Origin: Hemibagrus wyckioides
Lineage: Eukaryota; Chordata; Actinopteri; Siluriformes; Bagridae
Assembly (NCBI RefSeq): GCF_019097595.1
Contig: NC_080710.1
Span: 24,678,780 to 24,742,779, forward strand
Reading direction: 5' to 3'
Length of the DNA stretch: 64,000 nt
A model generated the notes under the pieces. That model saw only the letters and a list, made by a program, of their open reading frames with translations. It made no database searches and was not told the origin of the DNA. Positions 48,240-60,249 of the stretch are shown here, one piece after another. Each line of letters opens with the position of its first letter. Position 1 is the stretch's first letter. A program made the translations under genes and the position numbers.

Positions 48240-49845
48240 TCAAATGACACCAAATCTGGTTTTCTCCATACTATAAGGCATCATGTGGAGTTCTTGTGCA
48301 GTTTTGGATCCTTCTACTGTAAACACAAGAGCATCAAAGCAGGCCAGGACACACTATGTAACACACATGGATTTTTCCTACATTTCTCCATACAGTACAC
48401 CTCCTGTTTAATGCCTCACACACACTTCCGGCCTTCCTCTCTTATAAACATGCATATGCTTGTATACACAGGCGCTCATACAGCATACACCCTGGCACTA
48501 TTTCATATTTTTCCAGCTTTCCTCTCCTCCTGTATAAGCAAGGTTTTTCCCAAACAGAAGCTTGTGCTCAGAGCTGACCACAGCACCACATCTGCTAGGC
48601 TGGCTTTAGATATGAAGTCTCTTGATAGTCTTGCATCAGTGAGCAGCCATTTCTCCAAGGTTGAGCTGTGACAACACAAATATGCGCACAGCGCAGATGG
48701 CCAAACTGAACATTTTACAGTCCTGGATTCAGTCTTGTGACCTTCACTGAACCAAACTCGCACCCAAAGCACTAAAACACATTACTTCATATTTGTGTGA
48801 AATGTAATAAATGACCCATCTTTCTTTTCACACAATATTGTTTATTGAAAGGTAAACTTTAGTGTAGGCTTTGAACTTTTTTTAGACATTGAACTTTTCA
48901 TTTATTGAACAAAAAGTGCTTATTTTTACCCTCATTCGAAAAACTGCATTAAAATCAAGCTAACATATTTGACGGCTACCATGACCCCAAACCCTAATGA
49001 TACCCACACTCCTTTGTGATGCTCTGTGGTCCATGTATATTTTGTACATTTTTCTAGCCACAGAATCTTGATAACGCAGTCTGATTACTTCTATGCACAG
49101 TCAGCAGGAAGACAAATCTGTGAACACTAAGACTTGGTTAGCTTTTCTGTGCAAGGTGTAGTGAAAAAAAGTCTTCAAGAAGAGATTGATTGAAGCAGTT
49201 AGCGGTCTGTAAACAAGATAATCTTTTATGTTTGGGGACTGGCTACAAGAAAAGATCTGTAGATTGTCAAGTGCTTTGTCAGTGCAATTGCCTCTTTTTG
49301 AGAAAGTAATTACTTCTTGGCAAGGCATTCTGTGCTTTATAGTGGATGCTAGATATCTTGTGAGACTGCATAAACCTTCTATTTAAACCTAGACCTAAAA
49401 TCAAACATTAACACTAGCAAACCCTATCTCATAATGCTAACCCACAATAGCAAAATATTTATATATAAAATATAAGGCTACATATTTACACTGTAAATCT
49501 CAAATCGCTAGATAATGTTTGACAAAGGCAATTCACAAGATAACTGACTTTTTTTAAGGTGCAGTCTTATCACAGCTGCCAAAGATGACAAATTGCAGAC
49601 TATGTGCTTCTAGGATCCCCCACAGTGAACTGCACCCAAGACACTGTGATATTTTACTCTTTCTCTACATATGTGTGTTTGTTTGTATCTGTTTGCCTGT
49701 GTTAGCTAATAGGAGCATGGCTTCTGCTTTAAAGCTCCATCTCCTCTGGCTATTCTTAGGAGGCTAAATCCCTTGTCTCACCTTTGACCTCAGATTGTGC
49801 CTCTCCCTAGTCTGTTGCTCCAGTATATTTATTTCTTTCATCCCC
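48240..49845. other. Gene-free stretch
   Basis: No supported gene. The open frames on both strands around 48285-48772 overlap each other and lack splice or domain support. Confidence 0.45.
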
Positions 49846-49849
49846 TGTC

Positions 49850-50100
49850 AGAACCTATCCCAGGAACATTGGGCGTGATGTGAGAATACACCATGGATGG
49901 GATGCTGAGCAACATAATGAACACATTCATACACTCATTCAATTTACAATAAGCAATCCACCTACCACTGAATTTTTGTAAGCTTGAAGGAAACTGGAGA
50001 ACCTGAAGGAAACCTCAATGGACAAAAGAAGAACATTTCATGTCAGGATGGAATTGGGGAACCCTGGAGCTGGGAGTCAGCAACGCTAATTGCTATACTA
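49850..50100 (-). mobile_element. DANA/Mermaid-type SINE
   Basis: Minus-strand copy: 'cctatcccaggaacattggg', 'accatggatgggatgctgag', 'tacaataagcaatccacct' and 'cttgaaggaaactggagaac' follow the reverse of the canonical order. Confidence 0.7.
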
Positions 50101-50104
50101 CCGG

Positions 50105-52350
50105 CTGTGATAAGCAAACATGAGGAACTTCCTTCTAAAATTCCAAGGGATCTTACAATTACAGTTGTTTGTACATGTGTGTGTGGGTGTGTGTGTAACA
50201 CAGAGAGATGGAGAGAAGTAGCATCGGAGTGAAAACTGATGTGTAAACGAAATCCACTCTCTCTCTCAGGGAGTAAGTCAATACAACCTCCACTGCTGTT
50301 TCTCTCCTCCAAAGGCTTAAACTGACAAGACCTAACCTTATGAGGAAAAAGTCAAAGGAAGCAGCCATTCTTAGCTTTTTTTAGTTCTTTATTTCCTTTT
50401 TACCATAAAGGCCTAAAGAATTTAGGACAGATCAAATAAAGATTAAACCAATGAATAACTTAGAACTCTGCTGGGTTGAACAGAACAATTGCATTTTTCA
50501 GTGTAACTTTGTCATATTTGCATTTTTTTTTACAGTTCTTTCTTGCAACCTCAGCATTCTAAAGCATAATGGGTTTTACAGTATCAGTAGCAGGATTTAT
50601 GGTGTGTAGAGTGTTTCAGTGGTGTATTAATCAGTATTAAAGGGTAAGCTGATTTGGGAAGGGTTTTTAAAAGTGATCTCCGGGAAGTTGTAGAGCAGAG
50701 AACTCGTAGGTGTTGGATGGTTATCAGTAAGCTCTATTCTCCTGCTGACTTTGTGTCCCCTGCACACCATGAGCTTGTGTTTACACGCCGGTTTGATGCT
50801 AAAGGCATCTGGTGACACAAAGACCCTTCAGAGCTCAGCAGCGGTGGGTGGCCAAGATACACATGCATCAAAGTGTAATTTTGGTCAGGTTTGAAAATTT
50901 CAGACGTTTATGTTTTGAGTGTATAGCTGTACCTAGAGCAACAGAAACTAAATCTTTATTAAATCATCAGAAAACACTCAGGTTTAGAAGATGATTCTCA
51001 CTTCAACTTTTTAATGGCTTTTGTTTAAAGTATCTTTATTGTTTTGGGTTTAAGCGCTTCACTTCCATCCTGGAAGGATGGCTTTTATTTCTCCATCACA
51101 CCTGTTTCAAGTCAAATTTGCTAATTAACTCCTTTCAAATCAGATTTATTAGAGCAGATAAAGCAATTCCACAGGCAGAAGGCTGAGCTCACTCCATTCT
51201 TATAAAACCACAAATATGTTCAAACACAACAAAGCGTACTTACTGCTCTTTTGTGTCTAATTTTTAACCAAAGTTTGATGTCTTTTTCCTAGCAAGGAAC
51301 GTTTCTGTCTTCAGTTAACATGCTGACTCATGCTTGACTGTGAATTTCATATCAATTCTAAAATAGTCCCACCACCACAGTCTCCCTGTCCTCATCACTG
51401 ACGCTACACCTCAACATCACTGTTTTCCTACAACATCACCATGGAGATCCCTTCACAGTCAGAGCAAGAGTTTCTTGCAAGCCTTTCACTCTCCACATGG
51501 TTCTCAGCAACCTTTTAGTGCAAACTATGAGAAATACATCTCAGAAATGCACACACACCCACACGAAAACAAAACATTGAAGCTGTTTAATGATCACACA
51601 TGATTTATGCTTTAAGTGCTTGGTTGTGGTTGGTATTATCTCTGACTCAAATACTCATACTGAACAAAAATGAGCAAAGGCATTCGAGAGTTCAATACAC
51701 TCACGAACCAGATGTTCTCTCTCAGCTTTTCTCAAAAGAAATGTTTAGCAAGTTAACACTTAATTTGGACAGTGCCTTGCATTACCTCAAAGCACTTACC
51801 ATCAGTGTTATAAAAGGTAAACTTGGTATGCTGTTGTGCGAAGACCATAAAACAAATTGATGTTAGCATTTTGGGTTAAAACAACCATTAAAGGAGCAGT
51901 TTAACAAAAAATATATAGTGGATGAGACAGGATGTGTTTTGCCCCTTTAGGATTGAGCTACAGCACTAAAATAGTTAATAAGTACTAGACGTTTATAGAT
52001 AGACAGCACTGTGGTAATGTGCCTAAATGCCTAAATCATCACTCATCTACTTCAAGCTGCAGCACGTTTCAGCATCTCAAGCAGACTGTCTAATCTGGTT
52101 TCGGACAACATATAGCAGAGTAACTGTATATCACAATTTTAATAACACTTGCAGCCATCTTGAACCAGGAATCTCTTAGCAAATAGTTGGATATCATTAA
52201 AACCAAATGTCAAACCCCACACACTAAGAGTAATCTGATATTTGGTTTGGTATATCTTTTTTTGGTCAGCACAGTCATGGAATTTAGGAAGAAGGCTGCT
52301 GTTGTGTGTCCATCAAACCCAATTTTTCCTCAGAACCTAAAGCACTGTAG
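50105..52350. other. Gene-free stretch
   Basis: No exon or element was recognised. Short CA/GT runs lie near 50170-50200. Confidence 0.45.
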
Positions 52351-52354
52351 TCAT

Positions 52355-52650
52355 ACAGTGGGCGGAATTGCTTCCTCACAACTCCATGGTTTCACTGGTT
52401 TCATCTTGAAATCATATATTACTGTCTGTGTGGTGTTCTCCCTGTGGTCATGTGTTTAATGTCGGTTCTCTAGTTTTCTCCCACCTCACAAAAAGCATGC
52501 AGGTAGGTAGATTTTTCTATGCACAATTGTAGGTTGATGTAAATGTGTATTTGTGTTGGCCATCCAAAGCGTATTCCTAAGCTCCAGATTCGCTGGGTTC
52601 CTGACCAGGATAAAGCAGTTATCGGACATGGATAGATGGATGGATATCTG
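52355..52650 (+). mobile_element. DANA/Mermaid-type SINE, degraded
   Basis: 'cagtgggcggaattgcttcc', 'tgtctgtgtggtgttctccc', 'ctagttttctcccacctcac', 'agcatgcaggtaggtagatt', 'gctgggttcctgaccagg' and 'ataaagcagttatcggacat' occur in order, and a GGAT repeat ends it. Confidence 0.75.
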
Positions 52651-52654
52651 TTAA

Positions 52655-54220
52655 CATGGAATTATTCTGTTTCTTATGAAAGTGTTACAATTAACAGCAG
52701 TGTCACTGAACCAAACAATGTTTTTAAAGTGAGTATGTAAGGATTTAGGTTTTGTAGATATGCACTTATATGCACAATGTTGAACTAATCTTTGCTGTAT
52801 TTCATTATAGCCACATTAGCCATGTAGTTTTAGAGCAAACTGACAAATCAAACTTTAGATACTAAATACTGTATATCTTTGCTGATTATTTGCATTGGGT
52901 GTATGGAGAAATTCCCAATAAAAAGTTAAGGTTTAGGAAAATTGACATCCAATTTGTTTTATCTGACAGTATTAGTTTAAAAGACCTTTTTGTAGGAAAC
53001 TGCAATTAAATGCTTACTCAGAGGGAAAAAAATCTCTGATTTGTCTTCAATATTCAATATGTCTTCAAGGTTCACTAAGGAGAACTTAACATTACTTTAT
53101 TTACTAAACTAAACTACTAAGCAGCTAATTGCACCATTTGGCTATACATTCCATGAGCACTTGTTGAACTAATTAGAAATGAAAATCCAGCAATATGACA
53201 AAATCACTTCAAAATGCTATAATTCACCAGCCTTGAAAAGCCATCCATGGCTTCCAGACTAAAAAAAATGATGTATTTGCAAAAAAGGAGCCTTCTGCCT
53301 TGTCATGGATGTCCCTGATGATTCCTTTTGAGATGTTTTCATTGGTTAGATGTCAGTGTATCAGTGCTGATAGAGTAGGGAATTCCAATGTCCAATGTTA
53401 TCTCTTCTTATTCTCTTTGGCATCTTTCAGGCACCATACAGGGAGTGAATTCCATACGTCTTCCGAATGAAATAGCCCTAGAGATGAATCACAACCGTGT
53501 TCAAGGCTTTGTCATTAGAAGAGGCTCTTGAATGTTTCATCACTGTCTCCTCGGTGTCTGTGAAAGTGAAGTCATATGTTGTGCTGACCACTTTGTGGTG
53601 GTTGAGGTATGTCTGGGGGAATATAGTCACAGGGTTCTACAAAGGCTCCTCCTTTGGGGCTTTGAAAACCCAAGAGTCTTGTTTTGGCAATGAAAACCCG
53701 ATTCCATCTGTATTTATGAGCGTGTAGTATTACCTGTGTTCCTTGTTTAAAGCTGAAACATCAGTCTGGATTAAGCTTTAAACCTTTCTGGGGATTTAAT
53801 TAAATTTTGCAGTTAAATCTGGATGCAGCCCATTTGTTCAGTTCAGTAATAAACCTCACACAGTATCTTTCAGTAAAGATATTGCAAGCCATGGAACATC
53901 TGAGTAAACTCCCATTTTTTTCTCAATCCAGATGTCCACTAGGTTAGAAGAGTTTATGCAGTTTGCATTAGAAATTTTTCTGTAATTGACTTAGAGATTT
54001 AAGAAGGTGATTATGTAGGGCTTGGCTTTCTGTAAGTGTCTGGGATTCATCATGCTGTACTCATGTCTAAATAAACACCAACTTCAACTCCATACCTCAA
54101 CCTCACTTTGGCCTCTACATGTTTGATGATGTGGAAAATATAGTATATTGTGACCAGTGGTACTGGAATAATAACATTAAATAAGTATTATTACTGTTTT
54201 GTGTACATATCCCTGGTCCA
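52655..54220. other. Gene-free stretch
   Basis: No supported gene. A pyrimidine tract plus CAG at about 53400-53431 resembles a splice acceptor, but the following sequence has no convincing coding frame. Confidence 0.45.
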
Positions 54221-54224
54221 TATA

Positions 54225-55159
54225 CACTATATTGCCAAAAGTATTCGCTCACCTGCCTTGACTCGCATATGAACTTAAGTGACATCCCATTCCTAATCCA
54301 TAGGGTTCAATATGACGTTGGTCCACCCTTTGCAGCTATAACAGCTTCAACTCTTCTGGGAAGGCTGTCCACAAGGTTTAGGAGTGTGTTTATGGGAATC
54401 TTTGACCATTCTTCCAGAAGCGCATTTGTGAGGTCACACACTGATGTTGGAAGAAGGTCTGGCTCTCAGTCTCCGCTCTAATTCATCCCAAAGGTGTTCT
54501 GTCGGGTTGAGGTCAGGACTCTGTGCAGGCCAGTCAAGTTCCTCCACACCAGACTCTGTCATCCATGTCTTTATGGACCTTGCTTTGTGCACTGGTGCAC
54601 AGTCATGTTGGAAGAGGAAGGGGCCAGCTCCAAACTGTTCCCACAAAGTTGGGAGCATGGAATTGTCCAAAATGTCTTTGTATGCTGAAGCATTCAGAGT
54701 TCCTTTCACTGGAACTAAGGGGCCAAGCCCAGCTCCTGAAAAAAAACCCCACACCATAATCCCCCCTCCACCAAACTTTACACTTGGCACAATGCAGTCA
54801 GACAAGTACCGTTCTCCTGGCAACCGCCAAACCCAGACTCGTCCATCAGATTGCCAGATGGAGAAGCGCGATTCGTCACTCCAGAGAACGCGTCTCCACT
54901 GCTCTAGAGTCCAGTGGCGGCGTGCTTTACACCACTGCATCCGACACTTTGCAATTGCACTTGGTGATGTATGGCTTGGATGCAGCTGCTCGGCCATGGA
55001 AACCCATTCCATGAAGCTCTCTGAGCACTGTTCTTGAGCTAATCTGAAGGCCACATGAAGTTTGGAGGTCTGTAGTGATTGACTCTGCAGAAAGTTGGTG
55101 ACCTCTTCGCACTATGCGCCTCAGCATCCTCTGACCCCGCTCCGTCAGTTTACATGGCC
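54225..55159 (-). mobile_element. Tc1-like DNA transposon, 5'-truncated
   Basis: The 3' terminal repeat begins at 54225 (CACTATATTGCCAAAAGTATT) directly after a TA (54223-54224), the Tc1/mariner target. The element runs on the minus strand to about 55159, where similarity stops abruptly. The 5' inverted repeat and the first part of the transposase are missing, and an unrelated LINE-tail-like fragment follows. It cannot move even with transposase supplied, since one end is absent. Confidence 0.9.
54307..55159 (-). pseudogene. Tc1-type transposase, DD34E, frameshifted and truncated
   Basis: The segment from 55159 to about 54950 encodes the second DNA-binding helix-turn-helix region ([35 protein letters not shown]). 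One frameshift near 54950 leads into the catalytic core (54434-54950): [10 protein letters not shown] with the first Asp, [13 protein letters not shown] with the second, and [13 protein letters not shown] with the Glu. Exactly 34 residues lie between the second Asp and the Glu, the Tc1 spacing. The frame ends in TGA at 54436-54434, but the C-terminal tail ([15 protein letters not shown]) continues one frame over to a stop at 54309-54307. The parts total about 280 residues against about 340 usually, so roughly 55-60 N-terminal residues are lost. The 197-codon + strand frame is a shadow. Confidence 0.9.
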
Positions 55160-55175
55160 TAAGCAATTTATTAAG

Positions 55176-55215
55176 CAATTTCCCCCTGGGATTAATAAAG
55201 TTCTATGAATCTTGA
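55176..55215 (+). mobile_element. LINE-tail-like fragment
   Basis: It starts CAATTTCCCCCTGGGATTAA and continues through 'aagttctatgaatcttgaa'. It is the reverse complement of 10985-11025 with about one mismatch. I recall such a polyadenylation-like tail as a LINE 3' end, but the family is not certain. Confidence 0.5.
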
Positions 55216-55410
55216 ACTTGAAGTTGGGGGACACCCAAATTTGTCACAGAGTACAATCACACACACACACACACACACCAGACAATTTAGAGAAGCCCAT
55301 CAGCCTACAACACACTTTTGCTTGGGCATTGGAAACCAGTGTACCAGGAGCACAAGGAGAACATGCAGTCTCTGTGCACACAGGGCGGGAGTCCAGTGCT
55401 AACTTAAACA
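55216..55410 (-). mobile_element. DANA/Mermaid-type SINE with (CA)n
   Basis: Minus-strand copy: 'acaatttagagaagcccatc', 'gtaccaggagcacaaggag', 'aacatgcagtctctgtgc' and 'acacagggcgggagtccag'. A pure CA microsatellite sits at 55257-55279. Confidence 0.65.
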
Positions 55411-55669
55411 TATAAGTAATACAAACAACTGAATATAATGTACAATATAATCAATAATAATAAATATGACATAAGCTATATGCCTAACCTGACTTAATAT
55501 TTGAAAAGTTTGATTTTAATAAACACACCTTCTGAGGTATGTAGTGAGGATTAACTTTTCCACTGTGGAAGTGTTGCTTGGTTGAAAAAGTTTGATATCC
55601 CAGATATATGAAATATGATTGATATGATGCTTTGTAAAGCGCAGCCATTTTTGGGGAGATAAAGTGGGA

Positions 55670-56015
55670 GACTTGTCTTATCGTCAGACTTTGAGGAGGA
55701 GACATGGCGTGCGTCAGTGAGAATGTGGGAACGGTGCAGGGCCGGATAAAGGTGGAGGTCCACGGCTTGAGACCGGGAGTCAGATTTCAGTGTTTTTGAG
55801 GGGGCAGATTGAGCTGAGGGTGAACTGAGGCTGTCTTTGTTCAGGAGCAGCTCCTGAAGGTGCGGTTGAGAGTAGAGCAGAGTAGAGCGGAGCGGAGCGC
55901 GGAGGCTCATTGCGCCAGCGGGGGAGACACACAGCGCCTCACGGCTTCTGCTTCAACACCGTCAGCTCCTTGGTGAGCTCGGAGACATGAATCGCGGAGC
56001 TATGCCTTTCCTAAG
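55670..56015 (+). promoter_or_regulatory. CpG-rich island, candidate promoter and first exon
   Basis: About 350 bp contain some 20 or more CpG dinucleotides, against very few in the flanking kilobases. Purine-rich GC-box-like repeats (GAGCGGAGCGGAGCGCGG) lie near 55885. At the end, an ATG at 55987 opens nine codons that run into CTAAG|GTGAAT, a good 5' splice site at 56015/56016. A separate ATG at 55704 opens a closed frame of 31 codons (a possible upstream ORF). This would fit the start of a + strand gene whose later exons lie beyond the window. In human, TBC1D7 lies downstream of GFOD1 in the same orientation, but the peptide here does not identify it. Confidence 0.45.
55987..56015 (+). CDS. 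Hypothetical short first coding exon
   Basis: This is the segment MNRGAMPFL plus two bases of a split codon, ending at an AAG|GTGAAT donor. Its only support is its position at the 3' edge of a CpG island and the donor match. Nine residues are too few to recognise a protein. Confidence 0.25.
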
Positions 56016-56980
56016 GTGAATTGAATGAATACCTGCTACGATTTGATTTCTGTTTATTTCATTTCTGAGAGGATGTTTCTCATGACATCTTTCAACCCTT
56101 CTTGTCACCAGAGTGCCGCCGTGGTGCTTTTTGTACCTCACTGCTTTGTGGCTTTTCCATCCAGCGACTGCGTTCCAGCTGCAGGACGGTATGCCAGCTT
56201 TTCACATTCTAGCACGCTTCTTTTTCAAAGTTTTTTTCACGCACAGAACAGCGGCGTATTGTATGATTACATGATAAATTTGCAGCTAATTCATTCTTAG
56301 TTCTTTCATGTGGTTTGCCTGCGTGATGAGGATGATGAAGATTGAAGCTAAGATAGCAGAACAAGTTTACAAAAATCCTGGCTGCACGTGCAACTTTTGC
56401 ATAGTTGAATGAATGAATGAATGAATGAGCAAATGAAATCCATTTCACGAAATATGTTTGATCACTTCTGTTCACGTAGGCAGTATTTATGAAGCGATGA
56501 GACTGACAGAAAGGGACACGGCTCTCTCAGATCTGCTCTGACTACCTTGTCACGTTTAATGTTTGTTATGGAGTTTGATATGGAGATGATGCGCTTTTAC
56601 GCACAGTGCATCGTTTTCCCTTGTGCTTTGCGCAAGTGTTTTCAAACTGAACAACTTTAACATCGCTCCCAGTCCTGTTCCTGGAGTAACTGGTGTACTG
56701 CATGCTTTAATGTTTTCTCCGCTCGAACACACCCACTTCGACTCTGTTAATTAGCTGAGTAGTTTTATCTGGTATGCTAAGATTTGCCATGGTGACAATG
56801 AGTCAGTAAAGTAAAGTTTTAGTGCTTTTATTACTATTACATTGTTATTAAGATCATCGTTTGTTTGTTTATGCCGTTAAGTTATACATGGATTATTTAT
56901 TTATTTATTTACAAATTTGCAACATACCTTAATAAGTAATGAAATATATATATATAAACAGCAAACACTGTTTATTTGAT
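56016..56980. other. Gene-free stretch after the CpG island
   Basis: If the island is a first exon, this is the start of its first intron. A (GAAT)n run lies at 56405-56430 and a (TTTA)n run near 56893-56910. No further exon was recognised. Confidence 0.4.
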
Positions 56981-56984
56981 TCAT

Positions 56985-57180
56985 ACATTCAGCAGATAAC
57001 CTTATCCAGAGTGACATACAAAATTAAACAAGCATTTATCTTTTATATTAACATTTTTTATCTTTTTTTTTTTTGGCCGAGCTTGAGGGCCATGTTTAAG
57101 GGCCCAGCAGTGCTGGAATTTGAACTTGTGACCTCCTGAGCAGTAGCCCAGTGCTTTAACCACTGAACTACAACTGCCCT
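56985..57180 (-). mobile_element. tRNA-derived SINE
   Basis: The minus strand has an A-box region 'gtagttcagtggttaaagc', a B-box region 'aagttcaaattcc', a body with 'gggcccttaaacatgg', and the tail 'cactctggataaggttatc'. A poly-T run (57060-57075 on +) interrupts it. Confidence 0.65.
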
Positions 57181-57184
57181 GAAT

Positions 57185-60165
57185 GCTAACATAAGGTACA
57201 GGTGCTTTGAAAAGATTTGAGCTCCCTGCTGAACTATCCAGCTTGCTCTGACCAGTTACCAGCTGCCAAAACACAGACTGAGCAGGTCAAACATCTTTAC
57301 CAGCTTAAACTATTTTCCAATTTGTTTGAACTACTCAATAAATATTTGATTTATCCTGTACCTCCTTTTTTGTTCATTTCCAACTACATATAATTTGTCA
57401 GCTTTAATAGTAGGAATTTGGAAACTGTTTCCTTTCTACTAGCCATTACCATAAAGTAATAATTAAAAAAAGGTTCAACCAGTATGACCAACTTGTCATG
57501 TGTTGTAACTGGTAGCAGGTCAGACTAAGCTGAATGTATTCAGTAGGTATGTACTCGTCTTTCATAACAAGCAAATTAAACATGCACCTTTACTTTTTCC
57601 TGACCATCAGTTAGAGGACTGAAGAAGAAGTGATCATGGACTTATAACTCATCTTTGTCTTCAGTGCATGCCTCAAGGTCAATGCCAATGAAAGACATCC
57701 TGTGATTTTAACCACAAATTATCCCTGTAATGAGTGATGAGTGGCCAAATAAAGTCCATACATCTGTAGCAACAGCTAGAAAATAGTTATTATACCAAAG
57801 AGTGCAGACCATATAATAACCCATTAAGCATGACATTACATACAAATGCTGGATTGTTTTCAGACTGTAAACTAATGTTGTGAGCTCATAGCAGACCCTG
57901 TTACGAATGACTGGCTTCAGGCATACAGAAATGAAGCATGCCAAGCAATCACATGCTTGACGTTACTGTATTTTGATAGCAAAGTCCCTATGTTGGAAGG
58001 TGTGATAAAACATTTTACAATTGATGCAAATGTTGTAAACATGCCAGTTTGACTCTCGTGACAAATTAGTCTCTAGAGTATGATTTTCTGGTTCACATAC
58101 TGGGAAATTGCCTTCCTGCTGCATTTTGGAGGTGGAGGAAATTATTAAAGGACAGCTTTGGAGTAAATACTCGACTGAGGTGACAGAAGATGACTGACTT
58201 TTTTTTTTTTCATTAGCTGGCTAACTAATGCTATTGACCTAATACTGAATGGATGCTGTGTACTGTATCAGTTCAATGACGGGTGAAAACACAACAATGG
58301 CACAAAGGTGGAACTTTTGTCAAAATGGATGTCAAGATGTTTAGAGTTACAGTTACAGAGTAATCCATTGTGGGCGATGTATTATCACCACAAAGTGATC
58401 ATTTTCAAATAAGAGCATCTCCCAAAGTGTTTTATTCAGCTTATGCTAATGATTACAACTTTCAATTTATTATTAAACGACACAAGTAAAAGAGGGCCTG
58501 GAGTAAAAGAAGTTAGTTCCTGTTATCACATGCATTATAGCAGCCATTAAAAGTTCTTGTTCCCTCAGCAGCTTTTAAAAGCAGAAAGTGAAGACATGGA
58601 GATTCTCCTCGTCATCACAGAACACTTTCATTAAATTTGATTTCAACATGTTTTTAATGTTTATTATTAGACACAGCTTATTTGCAGTGTTAGTCATACA
58701 AGTCCCTGTGAACGATCGAGCACATTTGTCTAAACTTTTCATCACTTGAATACAGCCAGAGCCAGAACTACTGTCAGAGAAAATGATTCACTGCCTTCTG
58801 ACCAGATCAGATTTGAGACTGTAGGATTAATTCTACTCTTTTGCCAAAATGCTTCCTCACCAGCTTTCTGCGACTTTGTTGATGTTGTGTATTCATTGTG
58901 GAGACTTTTTGATGATAGAGCTTATGGAGAAGAAGTCTTTAAGTTAGTATGTGATGTCAGGTCTTTGATGCTTCATACTGTAGAGCAGTTTCCGTGGAGT
59001 GACAGAACTGAGCTGTTGTATGGTTGACATTTGACTTCTGTAGTTTTATGACTCATCATGCAGGAGAACACAGCGAGCAGTGTTGTGTATTTGCCAGGCA
59101 GCCCATTTGAGGACAAATATTTCCAGCCACAGCTGTAAACACACATGAAATAAAGCCGTTGCTGTGGAAACTAAATTGCTGTGTATTCCCAGGAATGTGA
59201 ACTCTTTTCTAATTCAAATGATTGTTTGATTCACATGTTTGAGGTCTGTAGTAGTGTTAATGGTTATTCACACTGACCGCTTGGTGTGTGGTCAGCGAAG
59301 TTGTTATGTGTTGTGAGTCATGTGAAATCAGCATATTGAATTTTCCACGGTTGTGTTTTGTTTCTTTTGGCTTGAAGTAAACCCAATGCTCTCTTATCAG
59401 CAAAACCTTGAACCTCTTTGTTAATAAGCATATCCAGGTGTTGTTGTTTTTTGTTTTTGTTTTTTGCATTAGTGTTGCTGTCTGTATGTTCTAGGGCTGA
59501 AATGTCCTCATTTGACCTAAGAGAAGTATGAAAACAGACAAACAGAAGGAAGCCACCTTTAGCACTTCTGCTCAAGATATATGAAATTGTCTCAGCAAAT
59601 GAAGGAAAGTTGTTATTTTAGTATATCAGTCTCAGTTCAATCTCATTCCATAAATCCCATTCAGTCTCACACAGATTATCATATAGCATAGCTTAAAAGG
59701 TTCATTGCAAACATTCAGCAGTCAGGTTTTAGACATATCTCCTGATATGTCATGACTTTGTGTTGTTCTACTCATTTCCAGCTCTTTATGGACAAATTAG
59801 TCTCTTGAACTACATCTATAAATCATATTAAAGATACAGTTAAGGCGGCAGTCAAAACACTCATTGATTTCTAAGACCTAAGTGGAGTTTAGGCAAAAAA
59901 TCTTCCTGGATTGTTGGAAAGTAAAACAAATTGTGGAACTTTTGAAAATATAAGCCATTTTCTTTTTAAAATAACTTTACAAAAAAAGCCATCAAATTGA
60001 TGAGAATGGTTGTATTTACATCTTGTAGAAGCTTTTATTTTAATGTGATGAACATGTACATCCTTTGGAAAGAAGGTTACAGTTGAGCTCTATAAAGAAA
60101 AATAATCTTGGAGAAGTTCTTTATATAATAGTGTCAATTTGAATACAATCAAACATACAGTTGAC
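57185..60165. other. Gene-free stretch
   Basis: No exon or element was recognised. The 93-codon frame at 58746-59027 has no known domain and no splice context. Confidence 0.45.
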
Positions 60166-60171
60166 CATTTA

Positions 60172-60245
60172 TTTGTTAAGGGCCTTGCTCAGCCATCCAA
60201 CAGTGGCTCTCTTCCAGCCATAGTATATACACAGAACCATAACCC
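60172..60245 (-). mobile_element. SINE fragment
   Basis: 'gttaagggccttgctcagcc' and 'atccaacagtggctctc' match the minus-strand body of the copy at 23799. Head and tail are absent. Confidence 0.5.
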
Positions 60246-60249
60246 ATTT

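Noticed and set aside
53400..53470. Pyrimidine tract plus CAG resembling a splice acceptor
   Set aside because: The downstream sequence meets stops early in all frames or gives no recognisable protein.
54444..55037. 197-codon plus-strand frame
   Set aside because: It is antisense to the Tc1 transposase core; the minus strand carries the DD34E motifs.
55551..55910. 119-codon minus-strand frame
   Set aside because: It runs across the CpG island, probably open only because of GC-rich composition, and has no recognisable domain.
58746..59027. 93-codon frame with no low complexity
   Set aside because: It reads more like a protein than most, but no family, splice sites or neighbours support it.
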